This document shows positions 16,168-25,278 of a stretch of DNA of 61,385 bases, one piece after another. The stretch's first letter is position 1. The number at the start of each line of letters is the position of its first letter. Made by a program: the position numbers and the translations under genes. The stretch lies in the NCBI GenBank assembly GCA_022791995.1, contig JAAWAD010000067.1, positions 1 to 61,385 on the forward strand, given 5' to 3'. The notes under the pieces are model-generated. The model had not been told where the DNA came from. It worked only from the letters and a program-made list of their open reading frames with translations, and made no database searches. This DNA is from Lawsonibacter sp. (lineage in GTDB: Bacteria; Bacillota; Clostridia; Oscillospirales; Oscillospiraceae).

Positions 16168-17361
16168 TCATTCACAGTGGAGAACGTCCTGATAGAACTG
16201 GTCCAGCGCCTTCTGTGTGGGGAAGGTGGCTACATACATCTGATTGCCCATAGCCCCGGAGAGGACATCCGGGATGCGCTCCACCATCTTCATCTGCTTG
16301 CCGTATCGTTCCAGGATGTCTTCATGGCTGAGGACGAAATTTTTCCCATCCCGCCGTCCGGCAAAGGCGCAGAAGGCGTGTTTTCCGGTCTCCAGGGTGG
16401 AGCGGTCGAAGGCAATCATATCGGCCCAGATTTTGTAGACGTTGGTGGAGTTGGCAAAGTTCATCATGTCGGGGCTGAATCCGCCGCAGGGGCGCATATT
16501 CACCTCCAGGGCAACCACATCGCCCGCCTTGCCCATACCCTCCTGGTCCTGGGTCAGCCGGAAGAACTCGAAGTGGACGAACCGGCTTTTCACGCCGAAG
16601 CTTTTCACGGCGGCCCGGCCGGCCTTCCGGGTATCCTCCGGCAGGTCCTTGACAATATAATAGATGGAGTTGTCCTCCTGGTTGACAATGTCCATGATCG
16701 ACATGGGGGTGACGTTGCCGGTCTCGAAGATAGGCTCCCCCCTGGAGTCGATGATGGCGTCGTAGGAGTTGACCTCCGCATGGACAAATTCCTCCATGAT
16801 GTAGGTCACATTGGGGTTTTTCTCCTTCAAAAAGGCGTCCAGCTCCCTGGTATTGGACAGCTTGTGGGTGTCCGAGGCGCCCACGCCGTTGTCCGGCTTG
16901 ACCACCACGGGCCAGCCCACCTCCTTGATGAAGGCCTGGCAGCCCTTTTTGGTATCCACCAGGTGCCAGCGGGCGGCGGGGATACCCGCCTGCGCATAGA
17001 ACTGCTTCATCTGGGACTTGTACTTCACCCGGGGCATGTCCTCTGCCTGAAAGCCGGTGGTGATGTGAAAGTCGGTGCGCAGCTGGGCGTCCCGCTCCAG
17101 CCAGTACTCGTTGTTGGACTCCAGCCAGTGGATTCGGCCGTGCTTGAAGGTAAGAAAGGCCACTGCCCGGTAGACCTGATCGTAATCCTCCAGGCTGCCC
17201 AGCTTGTAATACTCGTTCAGGCTGTCCTGCAGCTCGCTGCTCAGCTCGTCATAGGGCTGATCACCGATGCCCAATACGTTCATGCCGTTGTGCTTCAGCT
17301 CCCGGCAGAACTGCCAGTAGTTGGTGGGGAAATTGGGGGAAATGAAGATTACGTTTTTCAT
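16168..17361 (-). CDS. ATP-grasp carboxylate ligase-like protein
   Basis: 397 residues. The N-terminus (KNVIFISPNFPTNYWQF) is a Rossmann-like pre-ATP-grasp domain. The ATP-grasp fold follows: VVKPDNGVGASDTH as the nucleotide loop, YIMEEFVHAEVNSYDA, and VALEVNMRPCGG as the metal-binding strand. Such enzymes activate a carboxylate as an acyl phosphate and join it to an amine or thiol. ATG at 17361 is chosen (GTG at 17364 is adjacent; AGGAA lies upstream). It is the last gene of an operon with two esterases, which suggests it makes or remodels an amide or ester-containing small molecule (inference). Confidence 0.78.
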   Translation of the reverse strand: MKNVIFISPNFPTNYWQFCRELKHNGMNVLGIGDQPYDELSSELQDSLNEYYKLGSLEDYDQVYRAVAFLTFKHGRIHWLESNNEYWLERDAQLRTDFHITTGFQAEDMPRVKYKSQMKQFYAQAGIPAARWHLVDTKKGCQAFIKEVGWPVVVKPDNGVGASDTHKLSNTRELDAFLKEKNPNVTYIMEEFVHAEVNSYDAIIDSRGEPIFETGNVTPMSIMDIVNQEDNSIYYIVKDLPEDTRKAGRAAVKSFGVKSRFVHFEFFRLTQDQEGMGKAGDVVALEVNMRPCGGFSPDMMNFANSTNVYKIWADMIAFDRSTLETGKHAFCAFAGRRDGKNFVLSHEDILERYGKQMKMVERIPDVLSGAMGNQMYVATFPTQKALDQFYQDVLHCE

Positions 17362-17408
17362 CACACATTCCTGCTTTCTCTCTCTGCTTTGTTAAAGCAT
17401 TGTTGTTT

Positions 17409-17436
17409 GGTTCCTCCCCCCGCTGGGGGAGGAACC
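17409..17436 (-). repeat. Intercistronic hairpin with a CTCCCCC core
   Basis: A 12-bp perfect inverted repeat (17409-17420 with 17425-17436) and a 4-nt loop between the esterase and ATP-grasp genes. It resembles the element at 23052-23084. Confidence 0.6.
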
Positions 17437-17440
17437 GGAT

Positions 17441-18193
17441 TTACCCCAAAAGATAGGGTACAAAGTAATCCACCTGTTTATACCACCAGGGCCAGTCGTG
17501 GTTCACGTCGAAGCCCCAGAAGTCCACCCAGAGCTGGATGCCCTTCTCCTGGCAGATCTGCTGAATACGGCGGGTGGTCTCCGGCTGTTCCCAGGCCCCC
17601 TGGCCCACGCAGATGACCCCCTTGTGCTGGTTGTACTGCTGGATGTAGGGGTGGTCGGGCGCCATGCCCGCCAGGTAGTGGACGGGGGAATTGAGATAGA
17701 CGACCTCGTCCATATAGCCGTCGAAGCCGTAATCGGCGGTATAGATGCCGCTGAGAGCAAGCAGGCCGTCGAAGAGGTCGGGGCGGCGGAAGTACAGGTT
17801 GGCGGCGTGAGTGGCGCCCAGGCTGCACCCGAAGGCGAGGATGCCGGGGTAGCCCGTCCAGTGGTTGCGCTCATTCACCATGCTGCGCATGAAGGGGACC
17901 AGCTCGTCGGTGATATAGTCGATCCACTGCTCGTGCCGCCGGGCCCTCCAGTAGGGGTCGCCGTTTTTCATGGACCAGGTCTCCTGATCCAGGGTGTCAA
18001 TGGAGAAGACCATCACTTGTCCATTGTTGATCCAGGGGGCCCAGGCGTCCGTCATGCGGAAGTTTTCAAAGTCCACATAGCGTCCATCCTGACAGGGGAT
18101 GTACAGGACGGGCCGGCCGGCGTGGCCGTAGACTTTACACTCCATGTTCCGTCCCAGGCACTGGCTGTACTGCTTGAAATAATACACATCCAT
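17441..18193 (-). CDS. Esterase-family alpha/beta hydrolase
   Basis: 250 residues with an esterase-D/putative-esterase-type fold. FGCSLGA carries the likely nucleophile Ser124, and His232 (VNHDWPWW) the likely catalytic base; the sequence is unusually rich in Trp and Tyr. No signal peptide is seen. It is the middle gene of a three-gene minus-strand operon, 54 bp from the upstream esterase and about 80 bp from the ATP-grasp gene, with an intercistronic hairpin between the latter two. The substrate is unknown; relatives hydrolyse acyl, thio- or siderophore esters. Confidence 0.72.
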   Translation of the reverse strand: MDVYYFKQYSQCLGRNMECKVYGHAGRPVLYIPCQDGRYVDFENFRMTDAWAPWINNGQVMVFSIDTLDQETWSMKNGDPYWRARRHEQWIDYITDELVPFMRSMVNERNHWTGYPGILAFGCSLGATHAANLYFRRPDLFDGLLALSGIYTADYGFDGYMDEVVYLNSPVHYLAGMAPDHPYIQQYNQHKGVICVGQGAWEQPETTRRIQQICQEKGIQLWVDFWGFDVNHDWPWWYKQVDYFVPYLLG

Positions 18194-18246
18194 TTCAAAG
18201 GACCTCCATCTTGATTTTTTCGGCCATCAGGACCAGAAAGCCATCC

Positions 18247-19014
18247 TCAATCCAAGTGATAGAGCATGGTGTTCAGAAAGAAGGGGATCTGCTCCTCCCA
18301 GCTGGCCTCGTTGTGGTTGCCCCCGGGGACGATGCGGGCGGTAAGGGCGATTTTCCGCTCCAGGAGAATAGAGGTCACGGCGGCAAACCGGTCGGCCATA
18401 TTGGGGTGGAAGCCCAGCTCCCGGGAGCCATAGTCCATGTAGATTACGGTATCCTGCTTGATCCGGGTGGTGCGCAGCAGCTTATCCAGCTTCTCTGTTC
18501 CGAACCACACCGAGGGGGAAAGGGCGGCTGCGCGGGAGAACACCTTGTTGTATTTCATCACGGCGTACAGGCTCATCAGTCCGCCCATAGAGCTGCCTGC
18601 GATAAAGGTGTGCGCCCGATCCGGCAGCGTGGGGAAGCGCTGGTCAATTTCGGGCTTGAACACGCTGACCAGCCAGTCCATATACTGCTTTCCCTTTCCC
18701 CGCAGCCGGCCCACGTCGGGCATTTCGCAGGTATAGGGGCAGTACTCCATCAGCCGGCCGTGGTTGGGGCTGTGGTTGCACTCCACTGCTGCGATCATCA
18801 GCGGGGTCTGCGTCTCCTCCATATAGTTCAGCAGCCCCCAGCTCTTGCCATAGGTGGCGTCCTCGTCAAAAAAGAGGTTGTGACCATCAAACATATACAG
18901 CACAGGGTAGCGCTGGAACGGGCTTGCCTCCCAGGCGTCCGGCACATAGACGTAGGCCCGGCGGGGGGTGTCTCCGGTCAGCTCAGGAATTGTGAGCTCC
19001 CACTTTTTCAGCAT
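18247..19014 (-). CDS. Esterase-family alpha/beta hydrolase (Fes/EsD-like)
   Basis: 255 residues of the putative-esterase fold. YPVLYMFDGHNLFFD is the hallmark N-terminal strand and loop, GSSMGG carries the probable nucleophile Ser142, and GGNHNEASW gives His234. This resembles enterobactin-esterase-like and esterase-D enzymes. I chose the ATG at 19014 because GAGGAGATC lies just upstream; a longer frame to 19122 would cross the promoter at 19064-19092. It is the first gene of the operon and divergent from the hybrid sensor kinase. Confidence 0.75.
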   Translation of the reverse strand: MLKKWELTIPELTGDTPRRAYVYVPDAWEASPFQRYPVLYMFDGHNLFFDEDATYGKSWGLLNYMEETQTPLMIAAVECNHSPNHGRLMEYCPYTCEMPDVGRLRGKGKQYMDWLVSVFKPEIDQRFPTLPDRAHTFIAGSSMGGLMSLYAVMKYNKVFSRAAALSPSVWFGTEKLDKLLRTTRIKQDTVIYMDYGSRELGFHPNMADRFAAVTSILLERKIALTARIVPGGNHNEASWEEQIPFFLNTMLYHLD

Positions 19015-19063
19015 GAAAAGGATCTCCTCTCCCATGAAGAATTTTGGGAAGAAAGCTGATTTT

Positions 19064-19092
19064 ATTTTAGCACAGGCGCAAAGGAAATGCAA
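19064..19092 (-). promoter_or_regulatory. Promoter of the esterase operon
   Basis: On the minus strand, TTGCAT (19092-19087), a 17-bp spacer and TAAAAT (19069-19064). Confidence 0.55.
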
Positions 19093-19135
19093 TTGGCTTT
19101 CTTCTGATAAACCGCTATACAAATTGGCCCTCTTG

Positions 19136-19144
19136 TGGTATAAT
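19136..19144 (+). promoter_or_regulatory. Extended -10 promoter of the hybrid kinase
   Basis: TGGTATAAT is an extended -10 (TGnTATAAT); no good -35 is visible. It lies 41 bp before the TTG start at 19185. Confidence 0.5.
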
Positions 19145-19184
19145 ACCAGAAATCCCTTTTGTCAGAAGGAGAGGAGGAGCGGCT

Positions 19185-21380
19185 TTGTCTGGAGAAAACA
19201 GCTTGATTGAAGCGGTGCTGTTGGCGCTGGAGAGTGTAGAGGCTAAGCGAAGTATCCCCAACGCCGTCCCGACCGCCTCTGAGGCGGACACCATCCGGCA
19301 GCTCCGGCAGATAGCGGATGGAATGCCGGGCGGGTTTTTTATTTACCACGCCGGCGGACGGCAGAGCTTACTCTATGCCAACACAACGGTGCTGCGTATT
19401 TTTGGCTGTGAAACCATGGAGGAATTCCGTGCGCTCACAGGGAATTCCTTCCGGGGGATGGTCCACCCGGACGATCTGGAAGAGGTGGAGAAGAGCATCT
19501 GGCAGCAGATTGCCCGTAGCCAATACGATCTGGACTATGTGGAGTACCGGATCATCCGCAAGGATGGCGGCATCCGCTGGATAGAGGATTATGGTCACTT
19601 TGTCCGCAACAAGACCGTGGGGGATATCTTCTATGTGTTCATGGGGGACGCCACCGAAAAGCGCCTGCGCCAGCAGGAGGAGCGGGCCGCCCTTATCAGC
19701 GAGAAGGTGCAGAAGGAGCAGAGCCTCCAGAGCCAGATTGACGCCTACTACAAGGAGCTGGAGGGCTTTAACCAGTCCCACCTTCAGCACATGGAGGTCA
19801 TCGAGGGGCTGAGCATCGACTACAACTCCATTTTTTACGCCGACCTGGACGAGGATACCATTCAGACCTTCCGTATCAGCAACCGGGCGGAGTTTCAGCT
19901 TTGGAACGATGGCAAGCTCCACCCGTTTACCGGCTTTGCCGGCCCCTATCTGGAGACCTGGGTCTGCCCTGAGGACCGCCCCCGCCTGGAGAAGGCGGTG
20001 GATCCAGTGTATATTCGGAAAAAGCTGACCCAACACAAAACCTTCCACATCAACTACCGCGCCCAGAGGGACGGGACGATGGAGTACCTCCAGTGGCGGG
20101 TGGTAAACGTAAGCGAGGCCGGCGTCTCTCAAGTGGTCATCGGCATTCGGAGCGTGGACGGAGAGGTCCGCAGCGAGCTGAAGCGCCGGGAGGTGCTGGA
20201 AAATGCCCTGAGAGAGGCAAACTCCGCCGTCAGCGCCAAGACCACCTTCCTGTCCAACATGTCCCATGACCTGCGTACACCCATGAACGCCATTATGGGC
20301 TTTACCTCCCTGGCCAAGCGGCATCTGGATGAGCCGCGCCGGGCCCGGGAGTACCTGGACGCGGTGGAGGGGGCCAGCGGTCAGCTGCTTCGTCTGATCA
20401 ACAATGTGCTGGAGCTGTCCAACCTGGAGAACGGCCAGGACCAGGTGGAAAACGGCAGCTGTGATTTGCGTATCCTGATGGAGGAGCTGTACCAGGGCAC
20501 CCTGCCCCAGGCCCAGGAGAAGGGGCTGGAGCTGATTCTGGATCTGAGCCAGCTGCGCCACCCGGTGGTGCTTACCGACCGGCAGAAGCTGAGCCAGCTG
20601 CTGACCCGTCTGACGGACAATGCGGTGCAGTACACCCAGACTGGACGGGTTTCCCTTACGGTGGAGGAGCCGGGGGGGCTGTCCGACAGCTATCAGACGT
20701 ATCATTTCGCCGTGGAGGATACGGGTGTCGGGATTGCCCCCGATTTTCTGCCCCATATCTTTGAGCCCTTCGGGCGGGAGAAAAATACCACCCTGGCCGG
20801 TACCTATGGAACGGGGCTGGGCTTGACCATCGCACAGAGTCTGGCGGAACGGCTGGGAGGAACCGTCGAGGCCCAGAGCACTCCAGGCAAAGGCAGCCGG
20901 TTTACCGCCGCCTTTCTGTTCCGTGCCCAAGATATTCCCAGCCCGGACAGCAACGGCGCGCTGTCTGCCCAGCCTGCCGCGTCCAGCAGTGGACGACGCA
21001 TTCTGGTGGTGGAGGACAACGAGCTGAACCGTGAAATTGCAGCGGCGCTGCTGGAGGACGCCGGCTTCCAGGTGGACATGGCGGAGAACGGACGGCTGGC
21101 GGTGGAGCGAGTCCAATGCTCAAAGCCGGGGGAGTACGCCCTGATTTTGATGGACATCCAGATGCCGGAGATGGACGGCTGTCAGGCTGCCCGGGCTATC
21201 CGGGCTCTGGAGGATCCCGCCCTGTCCGCAATCCCCATTGTGGCCCTGTCCGCCAACGCCTTTGAGGAGGACCGGCGCAACTCCATTGAGAGCGGGATGA
21301 ACGAGCACCTGCCCAAACCGGTGGACGCCGACCGCCTGCTGGAGCTGATTGACAGGCTGTTGGGGCACGCATCGGAATAG
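19185..21380 (+). CDS. Hybrid sensor histidine kinase/response regulator
   Basis: 731 residues, cytoplasmic, with no membrane segment. A PAS domain (about 40-165) with a PAC-type end is followed by a coiled linker and a second PAS-like segment (about 205-330). HisKA follows with phospho-acceptor His361 (SHDLRTPMN), then a HATPase domain with DNAVQYT (N box), DTGVGIAP, and GTGLGLTIAQSL (G2), and a C-terminal receiver with Asp657 (LILMDIQMPEMDG). There is no output domain, so the signal must pass to another protein. TTG at 19185 is used because GAGGAGGAG lies just upstream; the first ATG would cut into the PAS domain. It stands at the head of a plus-strand run, divergent from the esterase operon. 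Confidence 0.88.
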   Translation: MSGENSLIEAVLLALESVEAKRSIPNAVPTASEADTIRQLRQIADGMPGGFFIYHAGGRQSLLYANTTVLRIFGCETMEEFRALTGNSFRGMVHPDDLEEVEKSIWQQIARSQYDLDYVEYRIIRKDGGIRWIEDYGHFVRNKTVGDIFYVFMGDATEKRLRQQEERAALISEKVQKEQSLQSQIDAYYKELEGFNQSHLQHMEVIEGLSIDYNSIFYADLDEDTIQTFRISNRAEFQLWNDGKLHPFTGFAGPYLETWVCPEDRPRLEKAVDPVYIRKKLTQHKTFHINYRAQRDGTMEYLQWRVVNVSEAGVSQVVIGIRSVDGEVRSELKRREVLENALREANSAVSAKTTFLSNMSHDLRTPMNAIMGFTSLAKRHLDEPRRAREYLDAVEGASGQLLRLINNVLELSNLENGQDQVENGSCDLRILMEELYQGTLPQAQEKGLELILDLSQLRHPVVLTDRQKLSQLLTRLTDNAVQYTQTGRVSLTVEEPGGLSDSYQTYHFAVEDTGVGIAPDFLPHIFEPFGREKNTTLAGTYGTGLGLTIAQSLAERLGGTVEAQSTPGKGSRFTAAFLFRAQDIPSPDSNGALSAQPAASSSGRRILVVEDNELNREIAAALLEDAGFQVDMAENGRLAVERVQCSKPGEYALILMDIQMPEMDGCQAARAIRALEDPALSAIPIVALSANAFEEDRRNSIESGMNEHLPKPVDADRLLELIDRLLGHASE

Positions 21381-21441
21381 AACCCGAAAGGGACACGGAA
21401 GCATTGGTTTTTGCTGTTTATATTGTAAGGAGGGCGATTCC

Positions 21442-23037
21442 ATGAAACTGACCTTTTTCGGCGCGGCCCGTGCAGTGACTGGCAGCTGCCACTGTCTGGA
21501 GGTGGGCGGCAGGAAGATCCTGATTGACTGCGGCCTTCAGCAGGGCGGGGACGAGCACGACGGCAATACCCTGGACTTTGCCCCCGGCTACATCGACTAT
21601 GTGCTCATCACCCATGCTCACATCGACCACTCCGGCCGGCTGCCCCTGCTGGTAAAGGAGGGGTTCAACGGTCGCATCCTCACAACCGGCCTCACGGCGG
21701 AGCTGATGAGTGTGATGCTCCGGGACTCCGCTCACATCCAGGAGGGGGATGCCAACTGGCAGAACCAGAAGGGTAAGCGGGCCGGTTTGCCTCCCGTGGA
21801 GCCTCTGTATACCCTGGCGGACGCCGAGGAGGCCATCCACATGCTGGAGACGGTGGAGTATGGCTGGCTGTTTGATCTGTGCGAGGGCGTGAAGGTCCGC
21901 TTCACCGACGCTGGACACCTGCTGGGCTCCTCCATTCTGGAAATCTGGGCCACCGAGAACGGCGTCACCAAGAAAATTGTCTTCTCCGGGGACCTGGGCA
22001 ACGAGGCACAGCCCATTATCCGGGACCCCTCTCCGGTGGACAGCGCGGACTTTGTGGTAATGGAGTCCACCTATGGCGACCGGAATCATGAGCCCCCGGA
22101 AAGCTACACCGGCGCTTTGGCGCAGCTGATTGACGAGATATTTGCCAAGGGGGGCAACATTATCATCCCCTCCTTTGCCGTAGGCCGCACCCAGGAGCTG
22201 CTGTACTACCTGCGGGAGATCAAGCGGGACGGCTTGGTGCAGTCCCTGCCCAGCTTCAAGGTCTATGTGGACTCCCCCCTGGCCGCCGAGGCCACCAAGA
22301 TCTACTCGGGCAACCTGAAGGGCTATTTGGACGACGACGCCATCGCTGTCATCCAGGGCGGGGAGAACCTGTTCACCTTCCCCGGCCTCACCCTCACCCA
22401 GTCCACCGAGGAGTCCCGTGCCCTGAACGACGACCGAACCCCCAAAATTATCATCTCCGCCTCCGGCATGTGCGACGCCGGCCGCATCCGCCACCACCTG
22501 AAGCACAACCTGTGGCGCCCGGAGTGCGCTGTGGTCTTTGTGGGCTACCAGGGGGAGGGTACACTGGGCCGCCGCCTGCTGGAGGGGGCCAAGTCAGTCA
22601 AGCTCTTCGGGGAGGATATCTCCGTCCGGGCCAGGATTGTCAATTTCAAGGGGCTGAGCTCCCACGCCGACCGGGACCACCTGCTGGCGTGGGTGGACCA
22701 CTTTGCCCCCCGGCCCCAGCAGGTCTTTGTGGTCCACGGGGACGCCCAGGTCACAGAGCTGTTTGCCAACGACCTGAACCAGCGGGGCATTCCCGCCCAC
22801 GCCCCTCTCTATGAGGAGGTCTATGACCTGATGACCAACTGTATGCTGGCCAAGGGCGTGGTGCTGGAGCACAAGCCCAAGCTCAGCGGGGCCTCCTCCT
22901 CGCCGGCCTTTGTCCGCCTCCAGGACACCGCCCGGGATCTGGAGTTGCTTATCAGCCGCAGCCGGGGCCGTACAAACAAGGATTTGGCCAAACTGGCCGA
23001 CCAGCTGCGTCAGATCATGGACAAGTGGGATACATAA
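21442..23037 (+). CDS. MBL-fold beta-CASP RNA-processing-type hydrolase
   Basis: 531 residues. The metallo-beta-lactamase core shows HAHIDHSG (zinc ligands), DAGHLLGSS, FSGDLG and ESTYGDR. The beta-CASP insertion follows with SFAVGRTQE, then CDAGRIRHHL and SSHADRDHLL for motifs B-C. This matches the YsiA/CPSF73-like RNA nuclease family found in many Clostridia. The AAGGAGGGCG ahead of ATG 21442 decides the start. A C-terminal tail of about 60 residues rich in charged helix follows the core. Likely a cytosolic RNA exo- or endonuclease; its target RNAs are unknown. Confidence 0.85.
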   Translation: MKLTFFGAARAVTGSCHCLEVGGRKILIDCGLQQGGDEHDGNTLDFAPGYIDYVLITHAHIDHSGRLPLLVKEGFNGRILTTGLTAELMSVMLRDSAHIQEGDANWQNQKGKRAGLPPVEPLYTLADAEEAIHMLETVEYGWLFDLCEGVKVRFTDAGHLLGSSILEIWATENGVTKKIVFSGDLGNEAQPIIRDPSPVDSADFVVMESTYGDRNHEPPESYTGALAQLIDEIFAKGGNIIIPSFAVGRTQELLYYLREIKRDGLVQSLPSFKVYVDSPLAAEATKIYSGNLKGYLDDDAIAVIQGGENLFTFPGLTLTQSTEESRALNDDRTPKIIISASGMCDAGRIRHHLKHNLWRPECAVVFVGYQGEGTLGRRLLEGAKSVKLFGEDISVRARIVNFKGLSSHADRDHLLAWVDHFAPRPQQVFVVHGDAQVTELFANDLNQRGIPAHAPLYEEVYDLMTNCMLAKGVVLEHKPKLSGASSSPAFVRLQDTARDLELLISRSRGRTNKDLAKLADQLRQIMDKWDT

Positions 23038-23051
23038 AACGCAGCGAGGAT

Positions 23052-23084
23052 CGTGCCCCTCCCCCCGGCGGGGGAGACGGCACG
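23052..23084 (+). repeat. Intercistronic hairpin with a CTCCCCC core
   Basis: CGTGCC (23052-23057) pairs with GGCACG (23079-23084), and CTCCCCC (23059-23065) with GGGGGAG (23070-23076). It lies between the beta-CASP and DUF975 genes and has no T run. Confidence 0.55.
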
Positions 23085-23117
23085 GCCCAAGGATATCATA
23101 TGGGAGGGTACCCATCT

Positions 23118-24014
23118 ATGGAAATCGACCGCAAAGCGCTGAAGCAGCGGGCCAGAGAGACCATGCGCCTGACCAACCCCAGCTTCCGCCTTGTCACCCT
23201 GGTCTATCTGTTGATGACCACCGGGGTGTCCGTCACCCTGTCCCGGATTGCCATCTGGACCGGGTCCGAGACAGTCTCCATTTTTTTCAACCTGCTGTAC
23301 CTGCTGTACAGTACGGTGGCCCAGTTTGGTTTCTGCCTGTGGGCTCTGTGGACCTACCAGCAGCTGGACCCCGGATTGGGAGCCTTGACCCAGGGCTTTT
23401 CCGTCACCGGACGGGTTATTCTGATGAATCTGAGCATTGCCCTGCGGACCGTCGGCTGGTATTTCTGCGGTGCGCTGATGATGCTTCTGCCTGCCGTGCT
23501 GTTGATGGTAATCCTCCCCCTTCCGCTGATTGGGGTGCTATGGCTGCTCTTTGTGCTGGGGCTTCTGGGACTGCTTTATGCCATTGGCCTGCGCTACTCT
23601 CTGGCGCCCTTCCTGCTGGCTGACCACCCGGACGACGGGAGCGAGGCCGCCGTCCGCCGGAGCGTAACCCTGATGCAGGGGTGGAGATGGGAGATGTTCC
23701 GGCTGGATTTGACCTTTGTAGGCTGGATTGTGCTGGTTCTGGCAATCCAGTTTGGAATTGATGTGCTTTTCCTGGTGCAGTCTGGATTTCTGGAGACTGT
23801 AAGGCAGACGCTGGCCCAGGTAAACGTAACATCGGAGGTGATTTGGGCCCTTCAAGCGGAGGGAGAGGCCATCCTCAGCCAGCCACTGCCCACTCTGCTG
23901 ACCCGCCTGCTGCCCTTGCCCATCACGTTGTGGTATGTCCCCTACCGGTCTGTGTCCTACGCCGGGTTTTACGACGCCCGCACCCACTTGCAGCAGAGCA
24001 CGTCCCTTCTGTAG
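23118..24014 (+). CDS. DUF975-type integral membrane protein
   Basis: 298 residues with about six hydrophobic segments. The N-terminal MEIDRKALKQRARETM helix before the first membrane segment and the GLRYSLAPFLLADHPD loop, followed by AVRRSVTLMQGWRWEMFRLDL, are typical of DUF975/YciC-like proteins. Function is unknown; family members sit in the cytoplasmic membrane. GGAGGGTA precedes the ATG at 23118. It may be co-transcribed with the beta-CASP gene 80 bp upstream. Confidence 0.75.
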   Translation: MEIDRKALKQRARETMRLTNPSFRLVTLVYLLMTTGVSVTLSRIAIWTGSETVSIFFNLLYLLYSTVAQFGFCLWALWTYQQLDPGLGALTQGFSVTGRVILMNLSIALRTVGWYFCGALMMLLPAVLLMVILPLPLIGVLWLLFVLGLLGLLYAIGLRYSLAPFLLADHPDDGSEAAVRRSVTLMQGWRWEMFRLDLTFVGWIVLVLAIQFGIDVLFLVQSGFLETVRQTLAQVNVTSEVIWALQAEGEAILSQPLPTLLTRLLPLPITLWYVPYRSVSYAGFYDARTHLQQSTSLL

Positions 24015-24038
24015 CCCCGCCCTCTGGCGGAATTGTAT

Positions 24039-24067
24039 TTGACGAAACCGTTTTTGTATGCTATCAT
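24039..24067 (+). promoter_or_regulatory. Promoter of prfB
   Basis: TTGACG (24039-24044), a 17-bp spacer and TATCAT (24062-24067), 50 bp before the start codon. Confidence 0.6.
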
Positions 24068-24117
24068 AGCCGCAAAGCGGTTTTGCACTATAAAATAATC
24101 AAAAAAGGACGGTTCCT

Positions 24118-25239
24118 ATGCTCCAATTTGACGAATATAAGGTCAAACTGAATAACCTGCTCCCCGATTTGGAAAAGCTGGCCCTGGCCCTGGATCTGGA
24201 GGGGGCAGAGCGGGAGCTGGATATGCTTCAGGCCGAATCGGCTGCCGACGGCTTCTGGGACAACCTGAGTAAGGCCCAGAAGGTGCAGCAGCGGATGAAA
24301 AATCTTCAGGATAAGGTGGACCGGCAACGGAAGCGGAGAAGCCAGTGGGAGGATTTGATGGCTTTGTGCGATATGGGCAACGAGTTCGAGGACGAGTCCC
24401 TGGTTCCCGAGCTGGAGGAGGGTTTTCAGCAGCTGGAGAGCGACATGGAGGCCGCCCGGCTCCAGACCCTTCTGTCCGGGGAGTACGACAGCTTCAACGT
24501 GATTCTCACCATCCACCCCGGGGCGGGGGGCACTGAGGCCCAGGACTGGGCGCAGATGCTCTATCGGATGTATACCCGCTGGACCGAGCGCCACGGTTTT
24601 ACCTATCAAATCATGGACTACCAGGAGGGGGACGAGGCGGGCATCAAATCCGCTACCATCATGGTTGAGGGGGAGAACGCCTATGGCTACCTGAGGGGGG
24701 AGCACGGCGTCCACCGCCTGGTGCGTGTGTCCCCCTTTGACGCCAACGCCCGGCGGCAGACCTCCTTCGCTTCGGTAGAGGTTATGCCCGATTTGCCGGA
24801 GGATGTGGAGGTGGAGATCCGCCCTGAGGATATCGAGATGCAGGTCTACCGGGCCAGCGGCGCAGGGGGCCAGCACATTAACAAAACCTCCTCTGCCGTC
24901 CGCCTGATTCACAAGCCCACTGGTATTGTTGTGGCCAGCCAGCAGGAGCGTAGCCAGTTCCAGAACAAGGACAACTGTATGAAAATGCTCCGGGCCAAGC
25001 TGGTGGAACTCCAGATGCAGGAGAAAGCGGAGAAAATCTCGGACCTGAAGGGCGTGCAGCTGAAAATCGAGTGGGGCAGTCAGATCCGCAACTATGTCTT
25101 TATGCCCTATCAGCTGGTGAAGGACCTGCGTACCAATTATGAGACCAGCGGCATCAATGGTGTGATGGATGGGGATCTGGACAGCTTTATCAACGCGTAT
25201 CTCACCGCCGAGGCGACCGGAACCCTGATTCAAAAATAG
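24118..25239 (+). CDS. prfB: Peptide chain release factor 2
   Basis: 373 residues, full-length RF2. The SPF tripeptide that reads UGA/UAA (VRVSPFDANARRQTSF) and the universal GGQ (Gly250-Gly251-Gln252, SGAGGQHINKTSSAVR) are both present. It releases finished peptides at UGA and UAA codons. The N-terminal region reads in one frame: there is no in-frame UGA or CUU-UGA slippery site near codon 25, so the usual autoregulatory +1 frameshift is absent. A strong terminator follows. Confidence 0.96.
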   Translation: MLQFDEYKVKLNNLLPDLEKLALALDLEGAERELDMLQAESAADGFWDNLSKAQKVQQRMKNLQDKVDRQRKRRSQWEDLMALCDMGNEFEDESLVPELEEGFQQLESDMEAARLQTLLSGEYDSFNVILTIHPGAGGTEAQDWAQMLYRMYTRWTERHGFTYQIMDYQEGDEAGIKSATIMVEGENAYGYLRGEHGVHRLVRVSPFDANARRQTSFASVEVMPDLPEDVEVEIRPEDIEMQVYRASGAGGQHINKTSSAVRLIHKPTGIVVASQQERSQFQNKDNCMKMLRAKLVELQMQEKAEKISDLKGVQLKIEWGSQIRNYVFMPYQLVKDLRTNYETSGINGVMDGDLDSFINAYLTAEATGTLIQK

Positions 25240-25278
25240 CAATACGGGATCTGTAAGGATTCTCTGTCCCTTGAGGGC

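Noticed and set aside
21418-22506. Long open frames opposite beta-CASP, prfB (24088-25242), smc (28838-30292), LCP (35393-37060) and uxaB/uxaA (42405-44312)
   Set aside because: They lie fully antisense to well-recognised genes, lack ribosome binding sites, are low-complexity Gly/Leu/Val/His-rich and arise because GC-rich codons leave few stops on the other strand.
24118-24200. Programmed +1 frameshift of prfB
   Set aside because: The reading frame is continuous with no UGA near codon 25 and the N-terminus already matches RF2.
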